Below, piece by piece: positions 40,601 to 52,314 of a DNA stretch of 64,000 nucleotides. The notes under the pieces are model-generated. The model was not told the origin of the DNA. It searched no databases and saw nothing but the letters and a program-made list of their open reading frames with translations. The first letter of the stretch is position 1; the number at the start of each line of letters is the position of its first letter. The DNA is taken from assembly GCA_037176725.1 (NCBI GenBank), contig JAZBRS010000023.1, positions 26,903,001-26,967,000 of the forward strand, read 5' to 3'. Both the position numbers and the translations under genes were made by a program. Origin of the DNA: Posidonia oceanica (Eukaryota > Streptophyta > Magnoliopsida > Alismatales > Posidoniaceae).

Positions 40601-43600
40601 TACTCGACTCGAAAACGCTGGCAAAAGAAAAGAAAAGAAATGATAAGACAATTCGGAGTAACCACCGGGTCTATTGAATTGGAAGACAAGGAAAATCAGG
40701 AGGTAAAGCATGAAAAGACATGCTGAACCGGATGTAAGGAGGGGCAAAGAGATGCAAGGATAAGCTAAACTATGCTATGCTATTATACTATGCTATGACT
40801 CAGGCCTAGGATAAGGGAAAGGTCGATGTGAGCCAAGAGAAAGGGCAAGGACTCCTGTTACGCACGGGGAAGGTGTTAGGCACCCCGATACGTCCAAGAG
40901 TCGATCTTTCTTAGGCAATCTCGCGCTTATGCAGGGAATTGCTAGCCTAATGCCTAAATGCCTTAAATGCTTACCTATTATGCAAGGGAAATAAACGTAC
41001 TATCTAAGTACTCAGCCACGCCGCTAGTGTTCCGAACTGAGCGGACCCTGGTTCATGAGAACTCCTAAGCAGTAAGCATCATGGCCCTATATGCGGATGC
41101 AAGTGATAAAACAAAATGGCGGGAAAACCAAGCAATGTGAGCGACATGCGAGCGATAAAGCAAAACAGGCATAGAAAACGGTGCGGAAAATGCAGAAAAT
41201 ACTGCAAAGCACGCAAAACGATGTGAAGGCAGAAAGCAATGCAAAGGGGTGCGGAAAACCATGCAGAAGAGTGGAAAAACAATGCAAAATGCAGAAAACG
41301 GGGCAAAGTGCGGAAAACGAGGCAAAGCGGGATGCGAAATCAAAACAAAGGGGTGCGCAACATGCATTAGGGCTACAGCAAGCCAAAGAAGCAATAAAAT
41401 GTGAGAAACGGCGAGCGAAACAAAATCTGCACTTCAAAATGGCTGTCAGCCATCTGCAAGCATTGGACGTTGGCAACACCAGCGTCCAACGTTGGACGTT
41501 GGGAGAGCCGGTGTCCAACACCCACTGCAGACAGACAACATGCATATTTTGAAAATCCATGCATTCTAACTATATGGATGCAGTACTGATGCAAATATGC
41601 AACTAAATGGGTGCTAGACATGCTAACCTAACCTAACAGAAGATTAAAGGAAGAATCAGAACAAGGAGCATGCCAAAATAAGGATCCAAACATGCAGGTT
41701 GTTGGATGCTTATACGCTGGGCGTCCAACATTGGACGCCAGAGAGGCTGGCATCCAACAAGGACAGAAGGCAGAGGGGAGAAAAGATGCATACAAGTGAT
41801 AGAGGAGAGTTGGGATCATGCATTTGGGTTGCTGGAGTTGAGCATGGATCAAGCAAGCAAGCATGGGAGGCAAAACAAAATAAATCAGACCTTACCTGTG
41901 TTGACTGCCAGGCCAAAAGCACAACCAGGGCGTTGGACGCGAGCTAGGTCGGCGTCCAACGTTGGACGCCAACACCAGCAGCGTACAATGCTCTGGGAGG
42001 CACAACACACAAAAAGCATGCACAAAGTGTACGCTGCTGGGAGGCACAACACACGAAAAGCATGCACAAACAAGCAAATAAATTAACTAAAATAAAAGAA
42101 CAGATATTACTGAAGCTAAACATGCATAAGAACACAGGAAGCAAGTAAATAAGCAAGATCAAAGAGGTATGCAAGCATTAAACAAATAGGAGATGAGCCA
42201 GGACGTTGGACGCTATAGCCAGTAGCATCGAACATTAGACGCTAAAGGCTCTGGCGTCCAACGACCCAGGCATGCAAACTCACCTGTTCTAAAGGGGGAG
42301 CTCAGCTCTACCCCACCTATATGCATGCAAGCATCTTAGAAGCATGTAGGAGACTAACAGGAGCATGCAAAGGAGGCATGGCAAGCATTTAAACTAAAGA
42401 AAGCAAAGGGAAGAACATGCATAAGAGAAGCAAGCTTGAACTTTGCAAAAAGGAATAAACAACTTAGAATAAATCCTGGCAAACCTAAACATGGTTGCCA
42501 TAGGGGCCAGGCATCTCTAACTAGGCATGGATCATAAAATAATACTCAAAATATGCATGGAGTAAGCATGGAAGCAAAGCACAGCAAGCAGAGGCGTTGG
42601 ACACTAGATGAACCAGCGTCCAACGTTGGACGCAGTTCATTCTAGTGTCCAACAATGGCAGCAGACAGAAGGATATTAAACATGCAAAAAGCCTTCAAAC
42701 AAGCATGGAACAAATTAAAAAACATGGCAAGACATTAGAGAAAATTAAAAGGAGGCAAATAGCATATACTTGCAAAGAGGCATGCAAAGGAAAAGCAAGG
42801 GAAGCATCAAAACCAGAGCAAAGCAAGGGAGAGTGTTGGACGCCGGCCTATGCCGCATCCAACGTTGGACGCAACAGCTGGTGCGTCCAACACACTGAAT
42901 TCTCTCTTGGACGTGAATCACGTCCAAAAGGAGTCAAACAAATTGCAAAACTGCATGGAGACACTCTACTATGCATGCAAGACTACAGGGGACAGAAAGC
43001 TAACCGTTTCGTGGCCTGGAGCGGAGATTCCACCTAGCTTGCCGGAGTTGCAGGTGTGCTGCGGCAACAACTTCGGCGAGGGCGTCTGAGCTACTCAGAG
43101 CGCCAGAGGAGCTAGCGAAGCGTCGAGGACGGAGAGGGGAGTGCCTTCTTGCTCTCGGAAGTGGAAGCTCTCTTGTTCGCTCTGTGTGGTGAGAATAGCA
43201 AAGGCATGAAGTCGCTGGTTTTGTGCAAAATGCTGCATGGGTTCGTGTGCTTGGCAGGGATTTGCAAGCCAAATTCAGGGCTTGGCAGGTCGTGGCAGGT
43301 GCGGGTGAGTGTGTGAGGTCCATGTGGGATGTCAGAGGAAGGCGTGGGCATTGGCAAGAGGGCGGCGGAGGCAAGGCGGTGGCTGACACGGCCGGTGGAA
43401 GGCAGACTTGTCAGAGAGAGGTGTGAGGGCTGATTTCAGGCTGAAATAGGAGGAGATGGGTAGTAAGTGATGCTTGGAAGGTAGTGGATGGCGTGGAGTG
43501 GAGGAAGGGACGGGTAGTAAGTGCGGGGAGGCACGGGATTGGACGGGCGGTGAGTTGGAGGGGGCAGAGCAGCCGTTGCCGACCTTGAGCCGTTGGACGC

Positions 43601-43898
43601 GCGACCAGAGCGCATCCAACGTTGGACGCCAGACCATAGCACGTCCAACGTTGAACGCTAGCACAGGCCGCGTCCAACACACCCAGGTGGCATGGGCTGC
43701 AAATGGGCTTAGGTTTGGGCCTAGAAGTATTGTAAAAGATGCAAATAGCTTGGTAAAGGCTTCTAGGGTTTGGGGCAAGGTTTTGGGTTTGGAAATGGGT
43801 TAGAAAATGGGTTTGAAAAGGGAATGCCAATCCAAAGACCACACGAGCCTGCAAAAGAGAACTACCAACTTCCAGGCTATCAGAATGGGGTGTCTACA
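40601..43898 (-). mobile_element. 5' LTR of element F (about 3.3 kb, truncated at its inner end)
   Basis: It aligns with the 3' LTR from CTCGACTCG (about 40603) to TGTCTACA (43898). The terminal part TGTAGTAATCC... of about 100 bp is missing. It keeps the segment 41930-42100 (palindromes plus two copies of a CTGGGAGGCACAACACAC unit) that the 3' LTR lacks, but lacks a palindrome pair present in the 3' LTR at about 24343-24375. The two LTRs differ at many scattered positions, so the insertion is not recent. Confidence 0.85.
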
Positions 43899-43903
43899 GT
43901 AAC
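43899..43903 (+). repeat. Target site duplication GTAAC, right copy (element F)
   Basis: Exact repeat of 21386-21390, directly outside the F 5' LTR. Confidence 0.9.
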
Positions 43904-44664
43904 CATTTCTATAAACAATCACTTAATTTCTGAAGTGCTCATAGATACTGGTGCATCAATGAACATATGCTCGTTGAATACAATACAAGCCTTGGGCGTG
44001 AATGAGGCCTCCTTAATCCCCATTGACATGAAGATTACCGGGTATGATGATAGCAAGAGAAAAGCGCACGGCAAGTGGACCACAAAGATAGGGATAGGAC
44101 CAGCTCAGGTTCTAACCCAACTAATCGTCATAGACGTCAATGTCCTATATCAGATCATCCTGGGGAGACAATGGCTGGACAGTCTAAAAGGAGTATCATC
44201 TCCTCGACATCAATGTCTGAAATTCCCACACGATGGGAAAATCATCAAGATAGCAGGAGACATACCAGGCCAAGAAGCAGAGGCAAATGTGATATACCTG
44301 CCGCACCAGTTCAGTGTGAGAGAAAAGCTGACCCGGGCATAAAAAGGCAAGAATATAGTGTATATGGTCAAGCTGAGGGACAAGTGGGCTAGGCCTAGGC
44401 TGTTTCACAAGAAGAGGGAACCCTCCAAAAACAAAGGACCATCCATGAATGTAGGGTGGGAAATCATGAGGAGAATTGGCTACAAGAAAGGCCAGGGCTT
44501 AGGCCCAGAAGGAAGGGGAATGAAGGAGCCAGTGAAGGCTTGTGACAGAGAAGGAAGGGGAGGACTCGATTTCGAGCAGTTCCCCGACGGACGACCATTA
44601 CAGTGGAATCTACAAGGACATTTTACCAGCATAGGAATATTCGATCCGAATTCATCCCCCTGGT
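43904..44664 (+). pseudogene. Element A canonical protease 3' fragment and G-patch
   Basis: Continuing the frame broken at 21390, it reads VLIDTGASMNICSL with the catalytic DTGAS at 43944-43958, then VLYQIILGRQWLDSLKG. A TAA at 44341 precedes a segment VKLRDKWARPRLFHK and a well-formed G-patch at about 44445-44520: VGWEIMRRIGYKKGQGLGPE followed by GRG. G-patches bind nucleic acid or helicases; a protease with a C-terminal G-patch is also known from betaretroviruses. The frame stops at 44664. Confidence 0.8.
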
Positions 44665-45500
44665 AAATATTATTTTGGCGCAATCAACCAAACACACTCT
44701 CCAAAGTGAAGAGGACACAGCCGACGTAAACATTTCCGGCTTATTCCAAACACTTGAATTGTCAACAAAACCACCCGAAGGTCAGACTGCAAGGGAGTTG
44801 ATAGTAAAGCCACATGAAGGCTAGACTGTCGCAGCAAAACCTCACAAAGGTCAGACTCCAAAAGAGTTGCCAGCAAAACCTCACGAAGGTTAGACTGCAA
44901 CATCATCGCCACCACTGTTAGGTGCACCGGCCCCCGAACCTCCGGATCAGCCACCTCTTTCTTCTTCGTCCTCTTCTTCCGGCACCGCGGCCCCCGAACC
45001 TCCGGATCGGCCGCCTCTTCCTTCTTCTCCCTCTTCTTCCAGCACTACCGCTTTAAAGCCTCCGCCTCCTCCAGCTCCGGATATCTCTTCTTCCTTGGAG
45101 CAAAGGCTGGAGCAATTTCTACGCAAGTCACAACGACTCGTAGACAAGGTTCGCCGCCTCACGGCTGATCTCTCTGAAGGGCTGCAACCTCAGAGACCTG
45201 AAGTTGACCCTAATCCAGGGGCCGACTATGAGCTTCTCGAAGATGATGGGAACGTCAATCTTGACAAGCCCGCCTAGAGAGGCGGCTACCTCTACTGATG
45301 GAGGTAACTCTAGGGGCATCCCCCTAGATGCTGTAAATAAAACTTTGTTTAATTCTGCATTATTTTCATTTCCTAGGAATAAAAGTAGTTTACTTTCTGT
45401 TTTCAATAAGGGAGAGGATCACCATTTTAGTTCTAGCAGCTCGCGGTCAACTTCGACCACCACTTCCAAAACTGTGCGCGAGTGTCAATAGACGGAGGCA
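44665..45500 (+). pseudogene. Element A linker between G-patch and RT
   Basis: Low-complexity and broken. One frame (44603-44824 onward) carries repeats of AKPHEGQT type (three imperfect copies at about 44780-44900, two ending in stops). This is followed by a Pro/Ser-rich run with EPPDQPPLSSSSSS-like repeats (44940-45070) and a coiled-coil-like LEQRLEQFLRKSQRL segment. Another frame is open at 45204-45491 with an Arg/Ser/Thr-rich end. No catalytic domain is recognised. Confidence 0.55.
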
Positions 45501-46129
45501 TTGCCTCAGGAGCTGGCTACTGCTAACATGGTCTTCCTAGTAGAGGAGTTTGATCTGTTTGGGAAGTGTGTAGGAATAGAAGCGTATGAACTGGTTAGCT
45601 GCAGTGATGAGGAAGAAGATCAAGAGGCAGACTCAGACCTCCTTAAGCACCTCATGGATAAATATGATGAGCAAACCAAGGCAGCTGAAGAAGAGACCGT
45701 GGAGGTCAACCTGGGAACCGCCGAAGAGCCAAAACCAATACTCATAAGTGCAAACCTGAGCCCAAAAGAACGGGAGGAAATGGTCCAAATCTTGAAAGAA
45801 TTTGTGGATGTGCTGGCCTTCAAATATGAGGATATGCCTGGACTGCACTCAGCCCTAGTGGAACACCTGCTTCCACTAAACTCTGGAACCAAGCCCGTCA
45901 AGCAGAAGCTGAGGCGACTAAGGCCGGAACTCGCCCTCAAAGTCAAAGAAGAAATTGACAAGCTCCACAAAGCAAAATTCATCAGAGTGGTTGTATACCC
46001 CAGCTGGGTCTCAAATATAGTACCAGTGGCCAAAAAGGACGGGAAAGTTCTGGTTTGCATTGACTATCGCAACCTCAACGTCGCCTGTCCCAAGGATGAC
46101 TTCCCTTTGCCACATATTGACTTGCTAGT
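45501..46129 (+). pseudogene. Element A reverse transcriptase, 5' fragment
   Basis: An acidic N-terminus (SCSDEEEDQEADSD) leads into the RT start: VLAFKYEDMPGLHSALVEH, KPVKQKLRRLRPELALKVKE, CIDYRNLNVACPKDDFPLPH. It is interrupted at 46129, within HIDLLV, by an F-type solo LTR and resumes in the same frame at 49411. No stop is seen in this piece. Confidence 0.85.
46125..46129 (+). repeat. Target site duplication CTAGT, left copy (F-type solo LTR)
   Basis: CTAGT precedes TGTAGTAATCC and recurs at 49406-49410 right after GTGTCTACA. Confidence 0.9.
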
Positions 46130-49100
46130 TGTAGTAATCCTGAATTCTAATCGTCCATGCACATTACCAAAGCTTGTGTGCACCGATCAAAATAGGCTCA
46201 CTATATGCAGCTGGATCCGAGGGAAGAACTCGACTCAGAAACGCTAGCAAAAGAAAAGAAAAGAAATGATAAGTCAATTCGGAGTCGCCACCGGATCTAT
46301 TGAATTGGAAGACAAGGAAAACCAGGGGGTAAAGCATGAAAAGACACGCTGAACCGGATGCAAGGAGGGACAAAAAGATGCAAGGATAAGCTAAGCTATG
46401 CTATGCTACTATGCTATGCTATGACTCAAGCCTAAGATAAGGGAAAGGTCGATGCGAGCCAAGAGAAAGGGCAAGGACTCCTGTTACGCATGGGGAAAGT
46501 GTTAGGCACCCCGATACGTCCGAGAGTCGGTCTTTCTTAGACAATCTCGCACTTATGCAGGGAATTGCTAGCCTAATGCCTAAATGCCTTAAATGCTTAC
46601 CTATTATGCAAGGGAAATAAACGTGCTATCTAAGTGCTCAGCCACGCTGCTAGTGTTCCGAACTGGACGGACCTTGGTTCATGAGAACTCCTAAGTAGTA
46701 AGCATCACGGCCCTATATGCAGATGCAGGTGATAAAACAAAACGGCGGGAAAATCGATGCGGAAAATGCGGGAAATACCGTAAAGCACGCAAAACGATGC
46801 AAAAGGCGAAACACGATGCAAAGGGGTGCAGAAAACCATGCAAAAGAGCGAGAGGCGATGCAAAATGCGGAAAACAGGGCAAAGCACAGAAAACAAGGCA
46901 AAGCGGGGTGCGAAATCAAAACAAAGGGGTGGGTAACATGCATTGGGATTGCTGCAAGCCAAAGAAGCGATAAAATGCGAGAAACAGCGAACGAAATAAA
47001 ATCTGCATTCTAAAACGGCTGTCAGCCATCTGCAAGCATTGGACGCTGGAAACACCAGCATCCAACGTTGGACGCTGAGAGAGCCGGCGTCCAACACCTA
47101 CTGTAGACAGACAGCATGCATGTTTTGAAAAACCATGCATTCTAACTATATGGATGCAATACAGATGCAAATGTGCAGCTAAATGGGTGTTAGACATACA
47201 GATCTATCCTAACAGAAAGATAGAAGAGGAATCAGAACAAGGGAGCATGCCAGAATTAAAGATCCAAGCATGCAGGTTGTTGGACGCCTGTAGGCTGGGC
47301 GTCCAACGTTAGACGCTAAAGAGGCTGGCGTCCAACACAGGACAGAAGACAGAGGAGAGAAGGGAGCATACAAGAGATAGAGGAGAGTTGGGATCATGCA
47401 TTTGGGTCACTCGGATTGAGCATGGAGCAAGCAAGCAAACAGGGGAGGCAAAATAAAATCAAACAGGCTTTACCTGTGTTGAGTGCCAGGCCAGAGGCAC
47501 AACCAGGGCGTTGGACGCGAGCTAGGTCAGCATCCAACGTTGGACGCCAACACCAGCAGCGTACAACGCTCTGGGAGGCACAACACACAAAAAGCATGCA
47601 CAAAAACAAGCAAATAATTCAAAGAAAATAAATAACAGTTGCTGAAGAAGCTAGGCATGCATAAGAACATAGGGAATAAGCAAACAAGCAAGATCAGGAA
47701 GGCATGCAAGCATTAAACAAATGCATGAGAAGCCAGGTCGTTGAACGCTGGAGCCAGCAACGTCCAACGTTGGACGCTGAAGGCTCTGGCGTCCAACGAT
47801 CTAGATCAGCAGACTCACCTGTTCTAAAGGGGGAGCTCAACTCTACCCCACCTAGATGCATGCAAACACTTTAAAGGCATGTAAGAGACTAAAAGGAGCA
47901 TGCACAGCAGACATGGCAAGCATTTAATACAAGGAAAGCAAAAGGGAAGATCATGCATAAGAGGAGAAAGCTTAAGACTTGCAAAAAGAAATAAACAACT
48001 TAGTAAAATCCTAGCAAACCTAAGCATGGGTGCCATAGGAGCCAGGCATCTCTAAGCATGCATGGATCACAAGATAATACCATAAATATGCATGGAGCAG
48101 GCATGGCAGCAAAGCAAAGCAAGCAGACACGTTGGACGCTAGGTGAACCAGCGTCCAAAGTTGGACGCGACTCACCCTAGCGTCCAACGAAGGCAAAAGA
48201 CAGACTGATATCAAAGCATGCAATAGAACTCAAACAAGCATGGAATAAGTAAGAAAACATGGCACAGCATCAGGAAACATTAAAGGAAGCAAATAGCATG
48301 GGGTTACAGAAATAAAAGCAAGAGCAAAGCACGGAAAGCAACTGAACAAGAGCAAAGTAGAGTAGAGCAAGAGGGGCTGTTGGACGCTGGCCTATGCCGC
48401 ATCCAACGTTGGACGCACCAACTGGTGCGTCCAACACACTGAGCTCCATTCCGACCATGAATCATGGCCAAAAGGATTCAGAAAAATGCAAGGTTGCATG
48501 GGGACGCACACACTAGCATGCATGACCTATGGGGATAGAAATCTTACCTTGTCGTGGCCTGGAACGACGTGTCGGCCTCCCTCACCGGCGCTGCGGAAGT
48601 GGATGACCAGCCGACTCCGGCAAGCTCGTGCAGGCTGCTGGAGGCACGGGAGAGGTTGGCTAAGGGTCCGGGATGGAGAGGGATCTTTGGTTTCTCTCTG
48701 GAGGTGGTCGAATTGCCAAGAGGAAGGCTGGGCTGCTCTGTGCACCTTGCCAAAAGAGGGTGGTTGGCATGGTTTTGTTTGAGGGATGCATGGGTTCTGC
48801 TGCGAATTGCAGCGGCTCAGAGGGGAATTGCAAGCGAATGGCAGGTGCTCTGGGTGTGGGAAGGCCACGAGGATTGGCAGGAGGGGCATGGGCATGTCAG
48901 TCGGCGGCGAGGAGGCCGATGGCGGCTGACAGGGGCGGCAAACGGCAATGAGGGCAAGGAGAGCGGGATATCCGCTGAAATGGAGGAGAGATAGGTAGTA
49001 ACTCAAGCTTGGAAGGTAGTGGATGGCGTGGAGTGGAGGAAGGGACAAGTAGTAAGTGTGGGGAGGCGGTGGAGTAGACGGGCGGTGAGCGGAAGGGGGC

Positions 49101-49405
49101 GAAGCAGCCGCTGCTGCAACCGAGCCGTTGGACGCCAGACCAGAGGGCGTCCAACGTTGGACGCTGCCTATTCCAGCGTTCAACGAGCTCAGTTGGCAAA
49201 AGGCTGCAACAAGGCTTGGGCTTGGGCCAAAGAGGTGGAAAAAGGTGTAAAAAAGGCTTGAGGTTTTGGCTTGGGATTTAGGTGAGGTTTTGAGCTAGGT
49301 TTTGGGTTTGAAAAGAGGTAGAAAAAAGGAGTGCCAATCCAGAGTCCACACAAGCCTGTAGGAGAAAACAACCAACTTCCGGGCTGTCAGAATGGGGTGT
49401 CTACA
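46130..49405 (-). mobile_element. Solo LTR of the F family (3276 bp)
   Basis: On the minus strand it runs from TGTAGACACCCC (49405) to GGATTACTACA (46130), flanked by the duplication CTAGT. It shows all F-LTR landmarks: the inverted GTGCCTAACACTTTCCCC block (about 46485-46510), GCGAAA-type minisatellite (about 46730-46920) and palindrome clusters near 47037-47095, 47279-47335, 47507-47550, 47738-47800, 48129-48190, 48378-48435 and 49125-49180. It retains the segment (47507-47600) that the F 3' LTR has lost. There is no internal region, so it arose by LTR-LTR recombination. Confidence 0.9.
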
Positions 49406-49410
49406 CTAGT

Positions 49411-49688
49411 GGACAATACAGTAGGATTTGAGATGCTATCTTTCATGGATGGTTTCTCCGGTTACAACCAGATCAAGCTAGCAGAGGAGGACCAAGAGAA
49501 GACGTCGTTCACCACACCATGGGGGACGTACTGCTACATAGTCATGCCATTTGGTCTCAAGAATGCCGGCGCAACATATCAGAGAGCGATGATGGCCATC
49601 TTCCACGACATGATGCACGATTGCATGGAAGTGTATGTTGACGACATCTTGGTCAAATCAAGAACAAGGGAGGCACACTTTGAGGCCT
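49411..49688 (+). pseudogene. Element A reverse transcriptase, 3' fragment with catalytic YVDD
   Basis: It resumes the RT frame: MLSFMDGFSGYNQIKLAEED, MPFGLKNAGATYQRAMMAIF and the catalytic YVDD at 49634-49645. The frame breaks at about 49688, where one C appears to be missing from GAGGCC(C)TGAGA; the next residues (RRVLSRARQYQLKMNPKKC) continue in the shifted frame. Confidence 0.85.
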
Positions 49689-50829
49689 GAGAAGAGTACT
49701 GAGCAGAGCAAGGCAATATCAGCTGAAAATGAACCCAAAGAAATGTGTGTTTGGGGTAACTGCCGGGAAGCTACTGGGCTTCATCATTAGCAAAAGAGGG
49801 ATCGATGTTGACCCACAGAAGGCCAGAGCAATAGCACAGATGCCTCCACCCCGAAACATCAAGGAACTCAGAGGACTTATTGGCCACTTACAATTCATTA
49901 GGAGATTCATCTCACAGCATGTAGATCGATGTAAGCCATTTTATGAGTTACTGAAGGAAGGAAGGGAATTCACTTGGGATGAGAAATGCCAGAAAGCTTT
50001 TGATGAACTCAAAGCATATCTCATAACTCCCCCAGTCTTGTCAGCACCTGTGCCAAGGAAGCCTTTGCTACTCTATGTGGCAGCCACTGTATCGTCAATA
50101 GGGGTAGTGCTAGCTCAACATGATGAGGATGGAAAGAAGGAAAAAGCTATCTACTATCTGAGTAGAACTTTCCTGGGCTATGAGGAGAAGTATACAGCCA
50201 TAGAAAAGCACTGCTTGGCCTTGGTATGGGCATCTCAAAAGTTGAGACACTACTTCCTAGCCTATAAAGTCTGTTACATTACCAAAATAGACCCAATCAA
50301 ATATATGTTCAAGAAGCCAGCCCTCTCTGGAAGGTTGGCAAGGTGGCAACTCCTCCTCACTGAATTCGACATGCAATATGTGTCCCAGAAGGCAGTCAAG
50401 GGGCAGGTCATTGCAGATCACCTGGCAGATCTACCAATAGAAGATTATCAACCAATTCAAACAGACTTCCCCGATGTGGAGATACTGGAAATACAAGCCA
50501 CTGAGTCTCCCACTCAACAATGGACTCTCTACTTTTATGGAGCACTCAACAGACAAGGGGCAGGCATCGAAGTAGCACTTCTCACTCCAGAAGGAGTTTT
50601 CATTCCTCGTGCTGTACAGCTGAACTTCGCTGCAAATACCAACAATGTTGCAGAATACGAGGCCTTGATTCTCGAACTACGCCTAGCACTGGAGCTAGGG
50701 GCAAAGCGGTTGAAACTCATCGGAGACTCCCAATTGGTTCTAAGACAAATTCTGAACAAGTATAGAACCCTCAACCCAAGGCTAGAAGAATACAAAGGCA
50801 TTGCACGCCTCCTATTGGCACGGTTTTAG
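49689..50829 (+). pseudogene. Element A RT connection, RNase H and archaeal-type RNase H
   Basis: After the frameshift one frame runs without a stop from about 49690 to 50826. It contains the RT thumb (KELRGLIGHLQFIRRFIS), the RT-linked RNase H (AIYYLSRTF, EKHCLALVWASQKLRHYF, VKGQVIADHLADLP), and the second, archaeal-type RNase H at about 50515-50790: LYFYGALNRQGAG, NNVAEYEALILEL, GDSQLVLRQI. In the second domain the first catalytic Asp (normally FDGA) is Tyr, codon TAT at 50536-50538, so this domain should be inactive. A TAG at 50827 separates it from the integrase frame. Confidence 0.85.
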
Positions 50830-52314
50830 CAAGTGGTGTACGTCCACACCCTCCGGAGTCATAACCTACTAGCAGATACTCTCGCTTCACTGGCTTCCTC
50901 AATCGAGTTCCCCATCAACATTCGGGAGCAAACAATAATGGTTCAGCAACACGGGACACCTGCCATTGACTCAACTGAGCCATGGGCCGTGGAGCTAAGA
51001 CAAAAAATTGGGGAACTAAGAGTAGGCATGTTTGAAGTTTGCTACAACATAGAGGATGACGGGAACCCATGGTTCTTTGACATCCAGAACTACATTCAAG
51101 ACAAGATCTTCCCCGACTACACAACTTCACAAGACAAGGAGGCAGTCCGGAGGATGGCTACAAGATACTTCATGAGAGCCAGGGTTCTTTTCAAAAAGTC
51201 TTTCAGCGGGATAGAGCTGCGCTGTGTCACTTATGAGGAGGTTGAAGTTATCATCGGAGAAATGCATGAAGGCATATGTGGAGGACACATCAGTTCTCAA
51301 TTCATGGCAAAAATGATACTGTGCAGAGGGTACTACTGGCCCACAATGGAGGCAAATTGCGCAAACAAAGTGAGAAGGTGCAAGCAATGCCAGATCCATG
51401 CAGACAGAATACATGCGCCCGCATCAGAGTTGAATCCGACTCAAGCAGTGTGGCCCTTCTCCATGTGGGCATTTGATGTCGTTGGACCATTCGACACTGA
51501 AAAGCAGAATAGGTTCATCCTCACATCCACTGAGTACTTCACCAAATGGGCCGAAGTGGAAGCGTTCATTGAAATCAAAGATTCAAATCTTTGCAAGTTC
51601 GTGCGGAAGAATATCCTCACAAGGTTCGGGATCCCAAAGAAATTAGTAGCAGACAATGGCGCAATCTTCGTATCCCAAGACTTCAAAAAGCTCTGTAAGA
51701 AGTTTAAGATCGATTTGCATCATTCATCGCCATATTACCCCCAGGGTAATGGGCAAGCTAAAGCTACTAATAAAACGTTAATCCGAATCCTTATGAAAAC
51801 AGTAGGAGCCAAGGGACATGACTGGACAGATAAGCTAATTGATACCTTGTGGGCCTATCGAACCTCCATAAGAACGCTTACAGGCCAAACCACGTTTACG
51901 CTTACTTATGCTATGGAGACGATAGTCCCATTTGAGGTCATGGTCCCCTCATCCAGGATACAACTCGACAATGAGATAACTGCCAAGGATAAGAGGCAAT
52001 TATTAAGTCTACAGTTGGATTTGCTAGATGAGAAGCGGTTGCAAGCGGTTGCAAGCAGTTGAGCATGTACGCCTCTACCAAGAATGACTTGCAAGAGCAT
52101 ATAAGAAGAAAGTAATTTAACGTAAATTCAATATTGGTGAATGGGTGCTTAAAGAAATCCTTCCTCGCAAGCATGGGAAACTGAGACCAAATTGGGAAGG
52201 ACCATACTTGGTGGTTGAGGCATATCCAGGCAATGCCTATTGTTTGGCCAGAGAGGATGGCACTAGGCTTGAATATCCCTGGAATGCACTGCACCTCAAA
52301 AGGTACTACCCTTG
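50830..52314 (+). pseudogene. Element A integrase
   Basis: The frame starts with the end of the second RNase H (VHTLRSHNLLADTLASLAS), then the zinc-binding region (HEGICGGH ... CKQCQIH), and the DDE core with WAFDVVGPF and LVADNGAIF. The third catalytic position reads NGQAKATNK, Lys (51760-51762) in place of the expected Glu, so integrase is dead. A 10-bp tandem duplication, CGGTTGCAAG twice at about 52036-52055, shifts the frame near the C-terminus. The rest (KFNIGEWVLKEILPRKHGKL, WEGPYLVVEAYPGNAY, LHLKRYYP) continues in the other frame to a stop at 52312-52314, with a TGA and a TAA on the way. No chromodomain. Confidence 0.85.

Larger units (their letters stand above)
21391..43898 (-). mobile_element. 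Element F: complete 22.5 kb minus-strand Tat/Ogre-like retrotransposon
   Basis: Both LTRs and a 5-bp target duplication (GTAAC) are present. On the minus strand the order is 5' LTR (43898 down to about 40601), leader, gag, protease, His/Ala/Glu linker, RT, RNase H, archaeal-type RNase H, integrase, DUF7745-like ORF, hairpin array, polypurine tract, 3' LTR (24597 to 21391). The size is in the range of Ogre elements. The inner edge of the 5' LTR lacks about 100 bp compared with the 3' LTR and no primer site is found, so a deletion removed that junction. Gag and pol carry many TAG stops and several frameshifts, so the element is not autonomous now. Confidence 0.9.

Noticed and set aside
43904..52314. 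Integrated caulimovirus (endogenous pararetrovirus)
   Set aside because: The polyprotein has an integrase and LTRs with target duplications, and no movement protein is seen.
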